This document shows positions 41,478 to 50,411 of a stretch of DNA of 64,000 bases, piece by piece. The position numbers and the translations under genes are program-made. Source of the stretch: CAYQQQ01 sp964420125 (GTDB lineage: Bacteria; Actinomycetota; Acidimicrobiia; Acidimicrobiales; Microtrichaceae). The DNA lies in contig CAYQQQ010000001.1 in assembly GCA_964420125.1 (NCBI GenBank), positions 62,001 through 126,000 of the forward strand, given 5' to 3'. The notes under the pieces are model-generated. The model did not search any database, had not been told where the DNA came from, and saw only the letters and a program-made list of their open reading frames with translations. The first letter of the stretch is position 1; every line of letters begins with the position of its first letter.

Positions 41478-43176
41478 GCGCGAGTACGACGTCATCGTGA
41501 TCGGCGGAGGCATCAACGGCCTCACCGCCGCCACCTACCTCCAGCGCAGCGGGCTGAGCGTGGCCTGCTTCGAGCGCAAGCTCGAGGCCGGCGCCGGTGC
41601 CTGCACCGAGGAGGTCATGCAGCCCGGCGCCAAGGTGAACCTGTGCGCCAGCAACCTCGTCACCATGTGGTCGCCGGTCTACGGCGACCTCGAGCTCGAG
41701 CGCTTCGGCCTCGAGATGCTCACCTCCGGCGAGTGGGGCATGTTCCACCCCTTCCGCGACCGCAGCGCGGTGAAGTTCCACTCCTTCAGCGCCCGCAAGC
41801 AGTACGAGCACTGGGCGTCGATCAACGAGCACGACGCAGAGCTGTTCCGCACCGCCTACAACACGTTGGCGGACATGATGCACGCCACCATCCACACCAC
41901 CCAGTTCTGCGCACCGGAGCAGGGTCCGGAAGAGGCGGTGTCGCCCACGGGACTGGCGGGCCTGCTCAAGATGATCATCCCGGAGATCCCCGACAACCCG
42001 GAGACCCTCACGGGCATCGAGCTGGCCGAGGCCGTCTACCACGACGAGAAGATCCGCACGGCCGTGCTCACCAACTGCGTGACGGCGGGAGCACATCCGT
42101 GGGAGAAGGGCCCGAACACGGTGATGCCCATCGTGTTCCCCATCCTGCAGTGCGTGCAGAGCGTCACCTGGACCGCCCGGGGCGGCAGCCACGCCGTCAC
42201 ACACGCCCTGTGCTCGGCCTTCGCCGCCCACGGCGGGCGCCTCTTCACAGGCTGTCCCGTCGATCAGATCATCATGGAGGACGGCGAGGCCAAGGGGGTG
42301 GTGCTCTCCGAGCACGCCGCCTACCCCGAAGCCGAGGTCCGGGCCCGCCGGGCCGTCGTCTCCAACCTCACGGCGCAACCCACCTTCTTCGACCTCATCG
42401 GCGAGGAGAAGCTGCCCGACTGGGTGGCCGACGGTGTGAGGGCCTACAAGAACGACGAGGTCGTCCTCTTCTGCAACTACTGGGTGCTCGACCGCCCCCC
42501 CCACTGGGAGGGCTACCCCGACGGCCTCGACACCGGCTACGGCTTCAACTACGGCATCGAGTCGGTGGACGACATCCGCCGTATGCAGCACTGCCTGGAG
42601 AACGACATCCTCCCCGACCCTCCCCTGGTCGCCGGCCTGTCGGTGCAGGGCTACTCCCTGGCCGACCCCTCGCAGGCGCCGCCGGGGCGCTACACGATGA
42701 TGTCGTGGGCCAACGTTCCCTGGCACCTGCCCGAGCACGGCGGCGCGGAGAACTGGGACCGCATCCGCGAGGACTACGGCGACAGGATCGACGACCTCCT
42801 GCGCGAGTACAACCCGGGCCTGATGGACTCGGTGGTCGAGCGGTACTGCAACTCGCCGCTGGACTACTTCCGCAAGAACCCGAGCCAGGTCATGGGGGGG
42901 ACGGCCGGTGGCCCGGTGGGGCTCCGTTGGTACGGCACCGCCCGCCCCTTCCCCGGCTGCGGGGCGCCCCGGACCCCGTTCGAGAACCTCTACCTGTCGA
43001 ACGGCATCTGGCCCTTCGGCACGTCCTCGCTCGGCGCCGGCTACGTGGCGGCCACCGCCGTGGCCGACGACCTCGGCGTGAAGGAGGCCCAGTCGGACTG
43101 GTGGCGCTACCAGGCGCTCGAGGCTGGGCGAGAGGTGCTCGCCCGGCGGGGCATCGTCCCGGACCCGGCGTTCTGA
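41464..43176 (+). CDS. Phytoene-desaturase-like FAD oxidoreductase, first copy
   Basis: A 570-residue NAD(P)/FAD-dependent enzyme. The FAD Rossmann motif is DVIVIGGGINGLTAATYLQRSG; TARGGSHAVTHALCSAFAAHGGRLF is the typical phytoene-dehydrogenase central motif, and the C-terminus has LYLSNGIWPFGTSSLGAGYVAA. RBS GAGGAGG lies inside the preceding gene, 8 nt before the ATG. It is 22 bp before a second FAD enzyme of the same superfamily. The pair may form a heterodimer acting on isoprenoid, carotenoid or sterol-type substrates; the exact substrate is unknown. Confidence 0.87.
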   Translation: MPGPEREYDVIVIGGGINGLTAATYLQRSGLSVACFERKLEAGAGACTEEVMQPGAKVNLCASNLVTMWSPVYGDLELERFGLEMLTSGEWGMFHPFRDRSAVKFHSFSARKQYEHWASINEHDAELFRTAYNTLADMMHATIHTTQFCAPEQGPEEAVSPTGLAGLLKMIIPEIPDNPETLTGIELAEAVYHDEKIRTAVLTNCVTAGAHPWEKGPNTVMPIVFPILQCVQSVTWTARGGSHAVTHALCSAFAAHGGRLFTGCPVDQIIMEDGEAKGVVLSEHAAYPEAEVRARRAVVSNLTAQPTFFDLIGEEKLPDWVADGVRAYKNDEVVLFCNYWVLDRPPHWEGYPDGLDTGYGFNYGIESVDDIRRMQHCLENDILPDPPLVAGLSVQGYSLADPSQAPPGRYTMMSWANVPWHLPEHGGAENWDRIREDYGDRIDDLLREYNPGLMDSVVERYCNSPLDYFRKNPSQVMGGTAGGPVGLRWYGTARPFPGCGAPRTPFENLYLSNGIWPFGTSSLGAGYVAATAVADDLGVKEAQSDWWRYQALEAGREVLARRGIVPDPAF

Positions 43177-43198
43177 GCAGGGCGGCAAGGAGCGAACG

Positions 43199-44827
43199 AT
43201 GGACAACCTCGACAAGAACTACGACGTCATCATCGTCGGCGGCGGGCCGAACGGGCTCACCGCGGCGGGCTACCTGGCCAAGGCCGGGGCCAAGGTCCTG
43301 ATCGTGGAACGCCACCACGAGCTCGGCGGCGGCCTCATCACCGACGAGTGGTCGGGGTTCCGGTTCAACACCCACGCCAAGTTGATGATGATGATGGACG
43401 TCGCCCCGGCGTACACCGACCTGGACCTGGAGAGCTGGGGCTGCACCTACCGGCACCCCGAGGCCTCGGCGGCCATCCTCACACGCGACGGGCGCGCCCT
43501 CACGCTCTACCCCGACATCCAGCGCAGCGCCCAGAGCATCGCCCGCTTCTCCCCCGCGGACGCCGAGGCCTACGTGGAGGTGATGGAGGACTGGTACACG
43601 ATCGTCGAGGAGGCGCTCATCCCGGCCACCTACTCCCTCCCGATGCCCCTGCTCGACATGGCCGTGTCCTACGAGCGCAGCGACGTGGGCAGGGTGGTCA
43701 ACGAGATGGCCGAGGAGAGCTTCGTGGAGACCCTCGAGGCCGCCGGCTTCGAGAACGAGCTGCTCAAGGCGGCGATCCTCTACATCGGCACCATGTACGG
43801 GATGGACCCCGAGGGCGGCCTCGGGTTCCTGCTGCCGCTGTTCTACACACGCCTCCTCCACGCCAGCGTGATCTCCAACGGCTCCCACCAGCTGGCGGGC
43901 TCCCTGGCCCGCTTCGCCAACAACAACGGCGTGTCGGTGGAGCGTGCAGCCACCGTCGAGAAGATCCTCTGCGAGGGCACGAAGGCCGTCGGCGTGCGGC
44001 TGGGTGGCGGCGAGGAGGTCTTCGCCCGGTGCGTGATCGCCACCACGGACCCGCAGATGACCCTGCTCGACATGGTGGGCGAGGAGGTCTGCAACCAGGC
44101 CGCCCCATCGCTGGTCGACCAGACCAAGGCGTGGGAGTGGGAGTCGACCAGCCTGCTCAACGTCCACTACGCCCTGGACCGGCGACCCGTGCTGGCCGCC
44201 GCCGAGTTCGATCCCCTCGCCGACCAGGCCCTGATCAAGATCATGGGCTTCGAGACGATGGACGACGTGCTCGCCCACATCGAGGCGGTCAAGCGCGGGG
44301 AGCTCCGCCTCGCAGGCGCCGCCATGACGCTGTCGGACCTGGATCCGATGCAGGCGCCCATCGACGTGGAGCCCGGGTCGTCGGTCGGGTGCTGGGAGAC
44401 CCTCGCCCCCTACGACAACGCCGCGGGGGACTGGGACGACCTGGCCGCGGGCTACGGCAAGCAGATCTTCGACCTCTGGGCGGAGTACGCGCCCAACCTG
44501 GCCGACGCCAACGTCATCCGCAGCTACGTGAACCACCCCCGCTACATCGAGGCCAAGCTGCCGAACATGGTGCGCGGCTCGATCAAGCACGGGGCCTACG
44601 TGCCCACGCAGATGCTCTCCAACCGCCCCAACGCCGACTGCTCCTCCTACCGCACGCCCATCGAGGGGCTGTACATGGCGGGGGCGAGCGTGTGGCCGGG
44701 CGGGATGATCCTGCTCGCCGGGGGCTACAACGCGGCCGGGGTCGTGGCCGACGACCTGGGCCTCGACCGCTGGTGGACCGAGCCCGCCTTCGTCACCGAA
44801 GCGCGGGAGAAAGGCCTGGTGGGCTGA
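43199..44827 (+). CDS. Phytoene-desaturase-like FAD oxidoreductase, second copy
   Basis: A 542-residue FAD enzyme. DVIIVGGGPNGLTAAGYLAKAG binds FAD, followed by ERHHELGGGLITDE. The central motif is ISNGSHQLAGSLARFANNNG, and YMAGASVWPGGMILLAGGYNAAG closes the FAD site. It is a distant homologue of the protein at 41464 and of the partial protein at 63088, and sits between it and small protein B, which overlaps its stop by 1 bp. The tight organisation suggests one four-protein complex. Confidence 0.88.
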   Translation: MDNLDKNYDVIIVGGGPNGLTAAGYLAKAGAKVLIVERHHELGGGLITDEWSGFRFNTHAKLMMMMDVAPAYTDLDLESWGCTYRHPEASAAILTRDGRALTLYPDIQRSAQSIARFSPADAEAYVEVMEDWYTIVEEALIPATYSLPMPLLDMAVSYERSDVGRVVNEMAEESFVETLEAAGFENELLKAAILYIGTMYGMDPEGGLGFLLPLFYTRLLHASVISNGSHQLAGSLARFANNNGVSVERAATVEKILCEGTKAVGVRLGGGEEVFARCVIATTDPQMTLLDMVGEEVCNQAAPSLVDQTKAWEWESTSLLNVHYALDRRPVLAAAEFDPLADQALIKIMGFETMDDVLAHIEAVKRGELRLAGAAMTLSDLDPMQAPIDVEPGSSVGCWETLAPYDNAAGDWDDLAAGYGKQIFDLWAEYAPNLADANVIRSYVNHPRYIEAKLPNMVRGSIKHGAYVPTQMLSNRPNADCSSYRTPIEGLYMAGASVWPGGMILLAGGYNAAGVVADDLGLDRWWTEPAFVTEAREKGLVG

Positions 44828-45342
44828 TGGACTTCTGGTCGAAGGGACTCGGCAAGCGCACGGTCCGCCTCTACCTGCGCGACGGCAAGGTGGCCAAGAG
44901 CGGCGACTGCCTGTACGTCAGCGGTCGGATGGACGAGCCCATGTCGTGGGACTACATCATGCCGCTGGAGGCGTCGGACTTCGCCGAGTTCATGGAGCTG
45001 CTGCGCGAGCCCCAGGTGGCGTCGATGCTGTACCACTCCCCCCGGCGAGCGCACGTGTACCGGACCATGGTCGTCGGCGGCCTGAAGCTGGTGCTCGGCC
45101 TCGTCGTCGCGCTGGTCCGCCACGCACGGGGAGCCGATCAGGGGATCGTCGAGCCGACGATCCAGGTCCCCCCGCCTCGGGAGCGCAAGCCGCGCGCCGC
45201 GTCCGGCCGCAAGCGCCTCGAGAGCCGTCGCCGCCTCAACCGGCCTCGGCACGCCACCGCGGAGGAGCCCTCCGGCCCTGCCGAGAACGGCGAGGGGGCC
45301 GACGACGCGCAGGCCGCGATGCCCGCCGCCGCCGAGGGTTGA
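44827..45342 (+). CDS. Small protein B of the paired FAD-enzyme module, unknown function
   Basis: A 171-residue protein homologous to small protein A. It begins MDFWSKGLGKRTVRLYLRDG and has MSWDYIMPLEASDFAEFMELLREPQ and VYRTMVVGGLKLVLGLVVALV, the last being a likely membrane-associated helix (about residues 78-98). A very basic region (RKPRAASGRKRLESRRRLNRPR) and an acidic tail follow. Only the N-terminal 100 residues match protein A; the tails differ. The ATG shares one base with the preceding stop. Function unknown. Confidence 0.8.
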   Translation: MDFWSKGLGKRTVRLYLRDGKVAKSGDCLYVSGRMDEPMSWDYIMPLEASDFAEFMELLREPQVASMLYHSPRRAHVYRTMVVGGLKLVLGLVVALVRHARGADQGIVEPTIQVPPPRERKPRAASGRKRLESRRRLNRPRHATAEEPSGPAENGEGADDAQAAMPAAAEG

Positions 45343-45451
45343 CCCACCAGGCCGCAGCGCGCTCCATCGCCATCGTCCACGTCGGGAGCGCTTTCGGGTT
45401 CGCCGTTCCCTCGCCGCCGGCCCTGACGTCGTTCGATGCTGGAGCGCCAAT

Positions 45452-45491
45452 GTGCATGCTGTGGCGCCAGATCGGCGCTACTCTGTGCCCA
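45452..45491 (+). promoter_or_regulatory. Leaderless promoter of TA module 2
   Basis: TACTCT (45479-45484) lies exactly 6 nt before ATG 45491 and no ribosome binding site is present, so the mRNA is probably leaderless. GTGCATG (45452-45458) also occurs upstream of the paralogous module 1 (7247-7253) and may be part of a shared antitoxin operator. Confidence 0.5.
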
Positions 45492-45721
45492 TGACGAGCA
45501 TCCAGGTGAAGGACGTCCCGAGCGAGGTGCACGCCACGCTGAAGCGGCGGGCCGCCGCCGCCGGCATGTCCTTGCAGGAGTACCTCCTCTCCCGCCTCGA
45601 GGAGGAGGCGCGCACTCCGACGCTGGACGAGGTGCTCGACCGCGCCGGCGGGAGGGCCGGGGGGAAGGTCCCACTCGATGCCGCGGTCGCGGAGATCCGC
45701 GCCGAGCGCGACTCGCGGTGA
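45491..45721 (+). CDS. FitA/VapB-like antitoxin, module 2
   Basis: A 76-residue ribbon-helix-helix antitoxin (MTSIQVKDVPSEVHATLKRR), the same length as the module 1 antitoxin and clearly its paralogue. The toxin start overlaps by 4 bp (GTGA). The tail (PLDAAVAEIRAERDSR) should embrace the toxin. It likely represses its own leaderless promoter together with the toxin. Confidence 0.87.
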   Translation: MTSIQVKDVPSEVHATLKRRAAAAGMSLQEYLLSRLEEEARTPTLDEVLDRAGGRAGGKVPLDAAVAEIRAERDSR

Positions 45722-46107
45722 TCGTCGTCGACGCCAGCGTCGTCGTGACCGGTCTCGCGGACGACGGCCCCGACGGCGACCGGGTTCGGGCGAGGCTCAG
45801 AGGTGAACGGCTCGCGGCACCACAGGTCATCGACCTCGAGGTCGCCTCCGCCTGGCGTCGCCTCGTCGCCGCCGGGCACCTCGACGAGCGACGGGCCGAA
45901 CTGGCGCTCGCCGACCTCGACGCGATGCGGATCGAGCGCGCCCCGCACAAGCCGCTGCTGGCTCGCTGCTGGGAGCTGCGGCACAACCTCACGATCTACG
46001 ACGCCGCGTACGTCGCGTTGGCCGAGCTCATGGAGGTCCCGCTGCTGACCGGCGACGAGCGACTCGCCGACGCCCCGGGCGCGCGCAGCGACGTCGAGAC
46101 GATCTGA
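45718..46107 (+). CDS. PIN-domain VapC-type toxin, module 2
   Basis: A 129-residue PIN RNase. All key acids are present: Asp5 (IVVDASV), Glu in VIDLEVASAWRR, Asp in IYDAAYVALAE and Asp in LLTGDERL. It is full length and paralogous to the module 1 toxin, which lacks the third acid. It should cleave RNA when freed from antitoxin. Target unknown. Convergent with the toxin of module 4. Confidence 0.87.
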   Translation: MIVVDASVVVTGLADDGPDGDRVRARLRGERLAAPQVIDLEVASAWRRLVAAGHLDERRAELALADLDAMRIERAPHKPLLARCWELRHNLTIYDAAYVALAELMEVPLLTGDERLADAPGARSDVETI

Positions 46108-46143
46108 GGATCCTCCTGGCCCGGGCTGCAGTGCGCCGTCTGC

Positions 46144-46584
46144 TCACGGTCTCCCGGGCGACCAGCGGCGACCGTGCGTGTCCGGCAGCACGATCACCGC
46201 GACGCCCTCGTCGTGCGCGAGGTCGAGCAGATGGGGGTCCGAGGTGACCAGCGGTCTGCCGGTCTGAGCGGCGACGACCGCGGCGATGCAGTCGGCGACG
46301 CTGATGGCACGCTGTGTCCGGTGGTAGTGGCGTGCCCTCATGAGTCCTGCCGCGCTCCCTGCTCGCTCGTCGACGATGTCTGAGTCGAGCAGCCCGAGCT
46401 GCGCGAGGTCGAGCGACGCGTCCTCGTCGCTCGCTCCGACGACTCGAACGAGGTGATCGAGCACCTCGGCAACACCGACTGATGTGAGTGCTGCGCCGCC
46501 TGCTTCGATGAGTGCTTGCACCTCGGACGCCGCCGGCTCGCCCTTGAGCAGTGCGATGACCGCGTACGCGTCGAGGACCGTCAC
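46144..46584 (-). CDS. PIN-domain VapC-type toxin, module 4
   Basis: A 146-residue PIN protein of a different subfamily: VLDAYAVIALLKGEP at the start, VGVAEVLDHLVRV, then VADCIAAVVAAQTGRPLVTSDPHLLDLA. Asp, Glu and the C-terminal Asp pair are in place. GTG start overlaps the AbrB-type antitoxin gene by 4 bp. It ends 36 bp from the convergent module 2 toxin. Confidence 0.85.
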   Translation of the reverse strand: MTVLDAYAVIALLKGEPAASEVQALIEAGGAALTSVGVAEVLDHLVRVVGASDEDASLDLAQLGLLDSDIVDERAGSAAGLMRARHYHRTQRAISVADCIAAVVAAQTGRPLVTSDPHLLDLAHDEGVAVIVLPDTHGRRWSPGRP

Positions 46585-46832
46585 CGGGGTCTGCGGGTCT
46601 CGGTGCGCACGCCCTCGTCGCGAGCGGCCCGCCTCGCGTCGTCGCTGGACGGACCGACGTCCGCGTACTTGCCCACCAGCGATCCGACCGCGTCGTCGGG
46701 CAGTGGCCGCATCACGATCCGGTCGCCCAGATCGACGACGATCACCCGGTCGGCGTGCCAGCGAGCCCTGGTCTCGGCGGGGATCGAGACCTGGCCGTTC
46801 GACGACACCTTCATCACGTGGCTGGCGGTCAC
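46581..46832 (-). CDS. AbrB/SpoVT-type antitoxin, module 4
   Basis: An 83-residue protein. MKVSSNGQVSIPAETRARWHADRVIVVDLGDRIVMRPLPDD is a swapped-hairpin AbrB DNA-binding domain, and the basic-acidic tail would bind the toxin. GTG start with GGAAGGAGGG 5 nt upstream, unlike the leaderless modules 1 to 3. A region of AT-rich direct repeats lies upstream. Confidence 0.85.
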   Translation of the reverse strand: MTASHVMKVSSNGQVSIPAETRARWHADRVIVVDLGDRIVMRPLPDDAVGSLVGKYADVGPSSDDARRAARDEGVRTETRRPR

Positions 46833-46862
46833 CAGACCCTCCTTCCAGTAGAACGAGATCTC

Positions 46863-46890
46863 ATTGTATCAACTGACCGATTCGTTGTAT
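46863..46890. promoter_or_regulatory. Candidate operator/promoter of TA module 4
   Basis: ATTGTAT (46863-46869) and GTTGTAT (46884-46890) are direct repeats 21 bp apart, two helical turns. The first read on the minus strand gives TACAAT, a good -10 for the antitoxin gene starting at 46832. The pair could be the antitoxin operator, and it also lies upstream of the divergent SDR at 46997. Confidence 0.45.
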
Positions 46891-46996
46891 GACCCAGGCG
46901 GAGCACGACCGGTCCCGCCCGAACCGCCACCGGCGGGATCCTCCGACTTCCTCGGCGGAACTAGCCTGGCCGCTCGTCCCAGCACCCGGAGGTGAC

Positions 46997-47821
46997 ATGC
47001 AGGAGCTCGCCGGCCGCACGGCGGTCGTGACAGGAGCAGGCAGCGGCATCGGCGCGGCCCTCTGCGACGCCTTCGCCGCCGAGGGCATGTCGATCGTCGC
47101 CGCCGACATCGAAGCTGCCGCCCTGGCCGAGACCGAGGCTCGCCTGCGATCCGGGGGCACCGAGGTGCTGGCCGTGCCCACCGACGTGACCCGCCCCGAG
47201 TCGGTCGACGAGCTGGCGGCGGCCGCGCTCGACCGCTTCGGCGCCGTGCACGTCGTGTGCAACAACGCCGGGGTCGGCGGGCAGGGACCGCCGTGGGACC
47301 TGGCCACCTGGCGATGGGTGGTGGACGTGAACCTCTTCGGGATCGTCCACGGGGTGCACACGTTCCTGCCGATCCTGCTGGAGCAGGGAGAGGGCCACAT
47401 CGTCAACACGGCCTCCATGGCCGGCGTCATGCCCTCCCCGGTCGGGCCCGCCTACTGCGCCACCAAGCACGCGGTGGTCGGGCTCACCCAGCGCCTGTAC
47501 CTCGAGGTCCACGACAAGGGCGTCGGGGTCTCCGCGCTGTGCCCGGGGATGGTGGCCACCCGGATCGTCGACGCCGAGCGCAACTGGCCCGAGGAGCTGG
47601 GTCCGTCCCCGGTGGGCCAGCTCAACGAGGAGGAACAGGAGCTGCTCGACCTGTTCCGCGGTGCCCTCGAGAGCAGCGGGCTACCTCCGGCCGAGGTTGC
47701 CGCGCAGGTGGTCGCCGCCGTGCGCGACGACCGGTTCTGGATCTTCACCCACCCCGAGCACTTCGCCTCCGCGGGCGAGCACCTCCGGCGGGTGGCCGAG
47801 GCCTTGCCACCCCAGCTCTGA
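46997..47821 (+). CDS. SDR family NAD(P)-dependent oxidoreductase
   Basis: A 274-residue SDR: TGAGSGIGAA, acidic AADIEAAAL after strand 2 (NAD preference), CNNAGVGG, NTASMAG and YCATK. The C-terminal region (after LCPGMV) is longer than FabG, with a 40-residue helical insert. RBS GGAGG lies 5 nt before the ATG 46997. It lies among TA modules but shows no sign of being part of them; the hemerythrin gene follows 26 bp later. Confidence 0.88.
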   Translation: MQELAGRTAVVTGAGSGIGAALCDAFAAEGMSIVAADIEAAALAETEARLRSGGTEVLAVPTDVTRPESVDELAAAALDRFGAVHVVCNNAGVGGQGPPWDLATWRWVVDVNLFGIVHGVHTFLPILLEQGEGHIVNTASMAGVMPSPVGPAYCATKHAVVGLTQRLYLEVHDKGVGVSALCPGMVATRIVDAERNWPEELGPSPVGQLNEEEQELLDLFRGALESSGLPPAEVAAQVVAAVRDDRFWIFTHPEHFASAGEHLRRVAEALPPQL

Positions 47822-47847
47822 GCACCAGAAGTCCCGGCCGATCGACC

Positions 47848-48270
47848 ATGTGCGACCACTGCGGCTGCCGGAGCATCCCGGCCATCGCCGAGCTCACCTT
47901 CGAGCACGAGGAGATCCTCGAGCGCGCATGGGTGGCGGCGGAGGCGCACGGTCACGCCGAAGCCGCCGCGGCGGTGGAACGACTCCTCGAGGTGCTCGAC
48001 CGCCACGTGGAGAAGGAGGAGCGGGGGCTCTACCCGCTGCTCGGCGAGACCGGTGACCTCAGCCCGGCGGACCGGCAGGCCTTCGAGGCGGAGCACGCCG
48101 AGATCCACGAGGTGCTGTTGGCTGGGGGCTTCGACCGCCACTGGTACTACGCGCTGGCCGCCCACGCCGAGGCCGAGGAGAACGAGCTCTTCCCCGTGGC
48201 GCTGTTCGGCTTCGACGACGTCGACTGGGAGCAGATGGAGTCGGTGCACCGGTCGGTCGACGGCCGCTGA
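47848..48270 (+). CDS. Hemerythrin-domain protein with N-terminal MCxxCGC
   Basis: A 140-residue four-helix protein. Ligands for a di-iron site are His20 (FEHEEI), His and Glu in LDRHVEKEERGLYP, the HAEIHEV pair, and His/Glu in LAAHAEAEENELFP. The N-terminal CDHCGCR adds three Cys that could bind a metal or sense redox state. Such proteins bind oxygen, sense NO/iron or protect from oxidants. 26 bp after an SDR gene. Confidence 0.85.
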   Translation: MCDHCGCRSIPAIAELTFEHEEILERAWVAAEAHGHAEAAAAVERLLEVLDRHVEKEERGLYPLLGETGDLSPADRQAFEAEHAEIHEVLLAGGFDRHWYYALAAHAEAEENELFPVALFGFDDVDWEQMESVHRSVDGR

Positions 48271-48296
48271 CCTCCGGCCACCCAGCCGGACGAATG

Positions 48297-48326
48297 ATGT
48301 ATGGCACCAGCGGTGGTACCATACAT
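48297..48326. promoter_or_regulatory. Operator and leaderless promoter of TA module 3
   Basis: ATGTATGGCACCA (48297-48309) and TGGTACCATACAT (48314-48326) form a 13-bp inverted repeat with one mismatch and a 4-nt centre. A -10-like TACCAT (48317-48322) lies in the right arm, 6 nt before GTG 48329. Antitoxin binding here would cover the promoter, the usual conditional autoregulation of TA operons. Confidence 0.7.
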
Positions 48327-48328
48327 CG

Positions 48329-48541
48329 GTGAACAAGACCACCGTGTACCTCCCCGAGGACTTGAAGCGCCGCGTCGAGCAGGCCGCGCAGCGCAACGGG
48401 ATCTCCGAGGCCGAGGTCATCCGTCGCTCCCTGGACTCGGCCCTGCCGCGACCGACCCCCCGCGGCGGGCTGTTCCGCAGCGAGGAGCCGATGGCCGAGC
48501 GCGTCGACGAGCTCCTGGCCGGCTTCGGCGAGGATCGGTGA
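48329..48541 (+). CDS. VapB-type (ribbon-helix-helix) antitoxin, module 3
   Basis: A 70-residue protein starting at GTG. NKTTVYLPEDLKRRVEQAAQRNGISEAEVIRRSL is a CopG/Arc-type ribbon-helix-helix, and the remaining segment GLFRSEEPMAERVDELLAGFGEDR is a toxin-binding tail. No ribosome binding site precedes it; the promoter is probably leaderless. The toxin gene overlaps its stop by 4 bp. Confidence 0.85.
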   Translation: MNKTTVYLPEDLKRRVEQAAQRNGISEAEVIRRSLDSALPRPTPRGGLFRSEEPMAERVDELLAGFGEDR

Positions 48542-48948
48542 TCGCGGACACGAGCGGACTCCTCGCCTTCTTCGACGCCGCCGACCCCCACCACCAAGCG
48601 GTCCAGGAGACGATCCGGAAGCTGCACGAACCGCTGGCCGTGTCGCCGCTCGTGGTGGCGGAGCTCGACTACCTCGTGGCGACCCGCGTGGGCGTCGATG
48701 CCGAGCTGGCCGTGCTCGAAGAGCTCGCAGGGGGCGCGTTCGACATCGTCGCCGCAGACGAGGCCGACCTGCACTCGGCCCTCGCCGTCGTCGCCCGATA
48801 TCGCGACCAGTCCATCGGGCTGGCGGACGCCCACCAGGTCGTGATGGCCGAACGCCTCGGCACCCGAGATCTGCTCAGCCTCGACCATCGGCACTTCGAC
48901 GTGGTCCGTCCCCTGCAGGGCGGCAGGTTCCACCTCCATCCCCGCTGA
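48538..48948 (+). CDS. PIN-domain VapC-type toxin, module 3
   Basis: A 136-residue PIN protein starting at GTG. IADTSGLLAFFDAADPHH has the first Asp, VVAELDYLVATRVG the Glu, IGLADAHQVVMAERLGTRDLLSLDHRHF the later Asp pair. It is complete and of a different subfamily from modules 1 and 2. It should be an RNase held in check by the 70-residue antitoxin. Confidence 0.86.
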   Translation: MIADTSGLLAFFDAADPHHQAVQETIRKLHEPLAVSPLVVAELDYLVATRVGVDAELAVLEELAGGAFDIVAADEADLHSALAVVARYRDQSIGLADAHQVVMAERLGTRDLLSLDHRHFDVVRPLQGGRFHLHPR

Positions 48949-48999
48949 CAGGCTTGCGCGAGCGGGCAACCACCACCCCCGCGTGGGTCGCGGCGAGCT

Positions 49000-49027
49000 T
49001 CGACCCACGACGCGGAGGCTCTACGCT
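49000..49027 (+). promoter_or_regulatory. Candidate promoter of acyl-CoA dehydrogenase gene
   Basis: TCGACC (49000-49005), a 16-nt spacer and TACGCT (49022-49027) resemble other promoters in the window. They lie about 60 bp upstream of the ATG at 49090. Confidence 0.35.
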
Positions 49028-49089
49028 CCGGTGGGTTCCCGCCCCAGGTGGCAGGGACCACCATCGACGAGCGACCCGGAGACGGCACC

Positions 49090-50319
<1,230 letters not shown>

Positions 50320-50331
50320 GCCCTGGGCGGG

Positions 50332-50404
50332 TGCGCCACCCCGCCGAACTGACAGCCGTGGCGCTACACCGGCGAGGCTGACGCCTGCCAGTTGCGCCAC
50401 CCCG
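50332..50404. terminator. Weak hairpin and direct repeats between convergent genes
   Basis: AACTGACAG (50347-50355) pairs with CTGCCAGTT (50385-50393) with one wobble or mismatch across a 29-nt gap, and TGCGCCACCCCG occurs twice (50332-50343 and 50393-50404). The region separates the convergent ACAD and GMC genes. It may form a loose terminator; evidence is weak. Confidence 0.3.
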
Positions 50405-50411
50405 GCGGCGC

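Noticed and set aside
45343..45490. tRNA or small RNA gene
   Set aside because: No cloverleaf or T-loop sequence was found here or elsewhere in the window.
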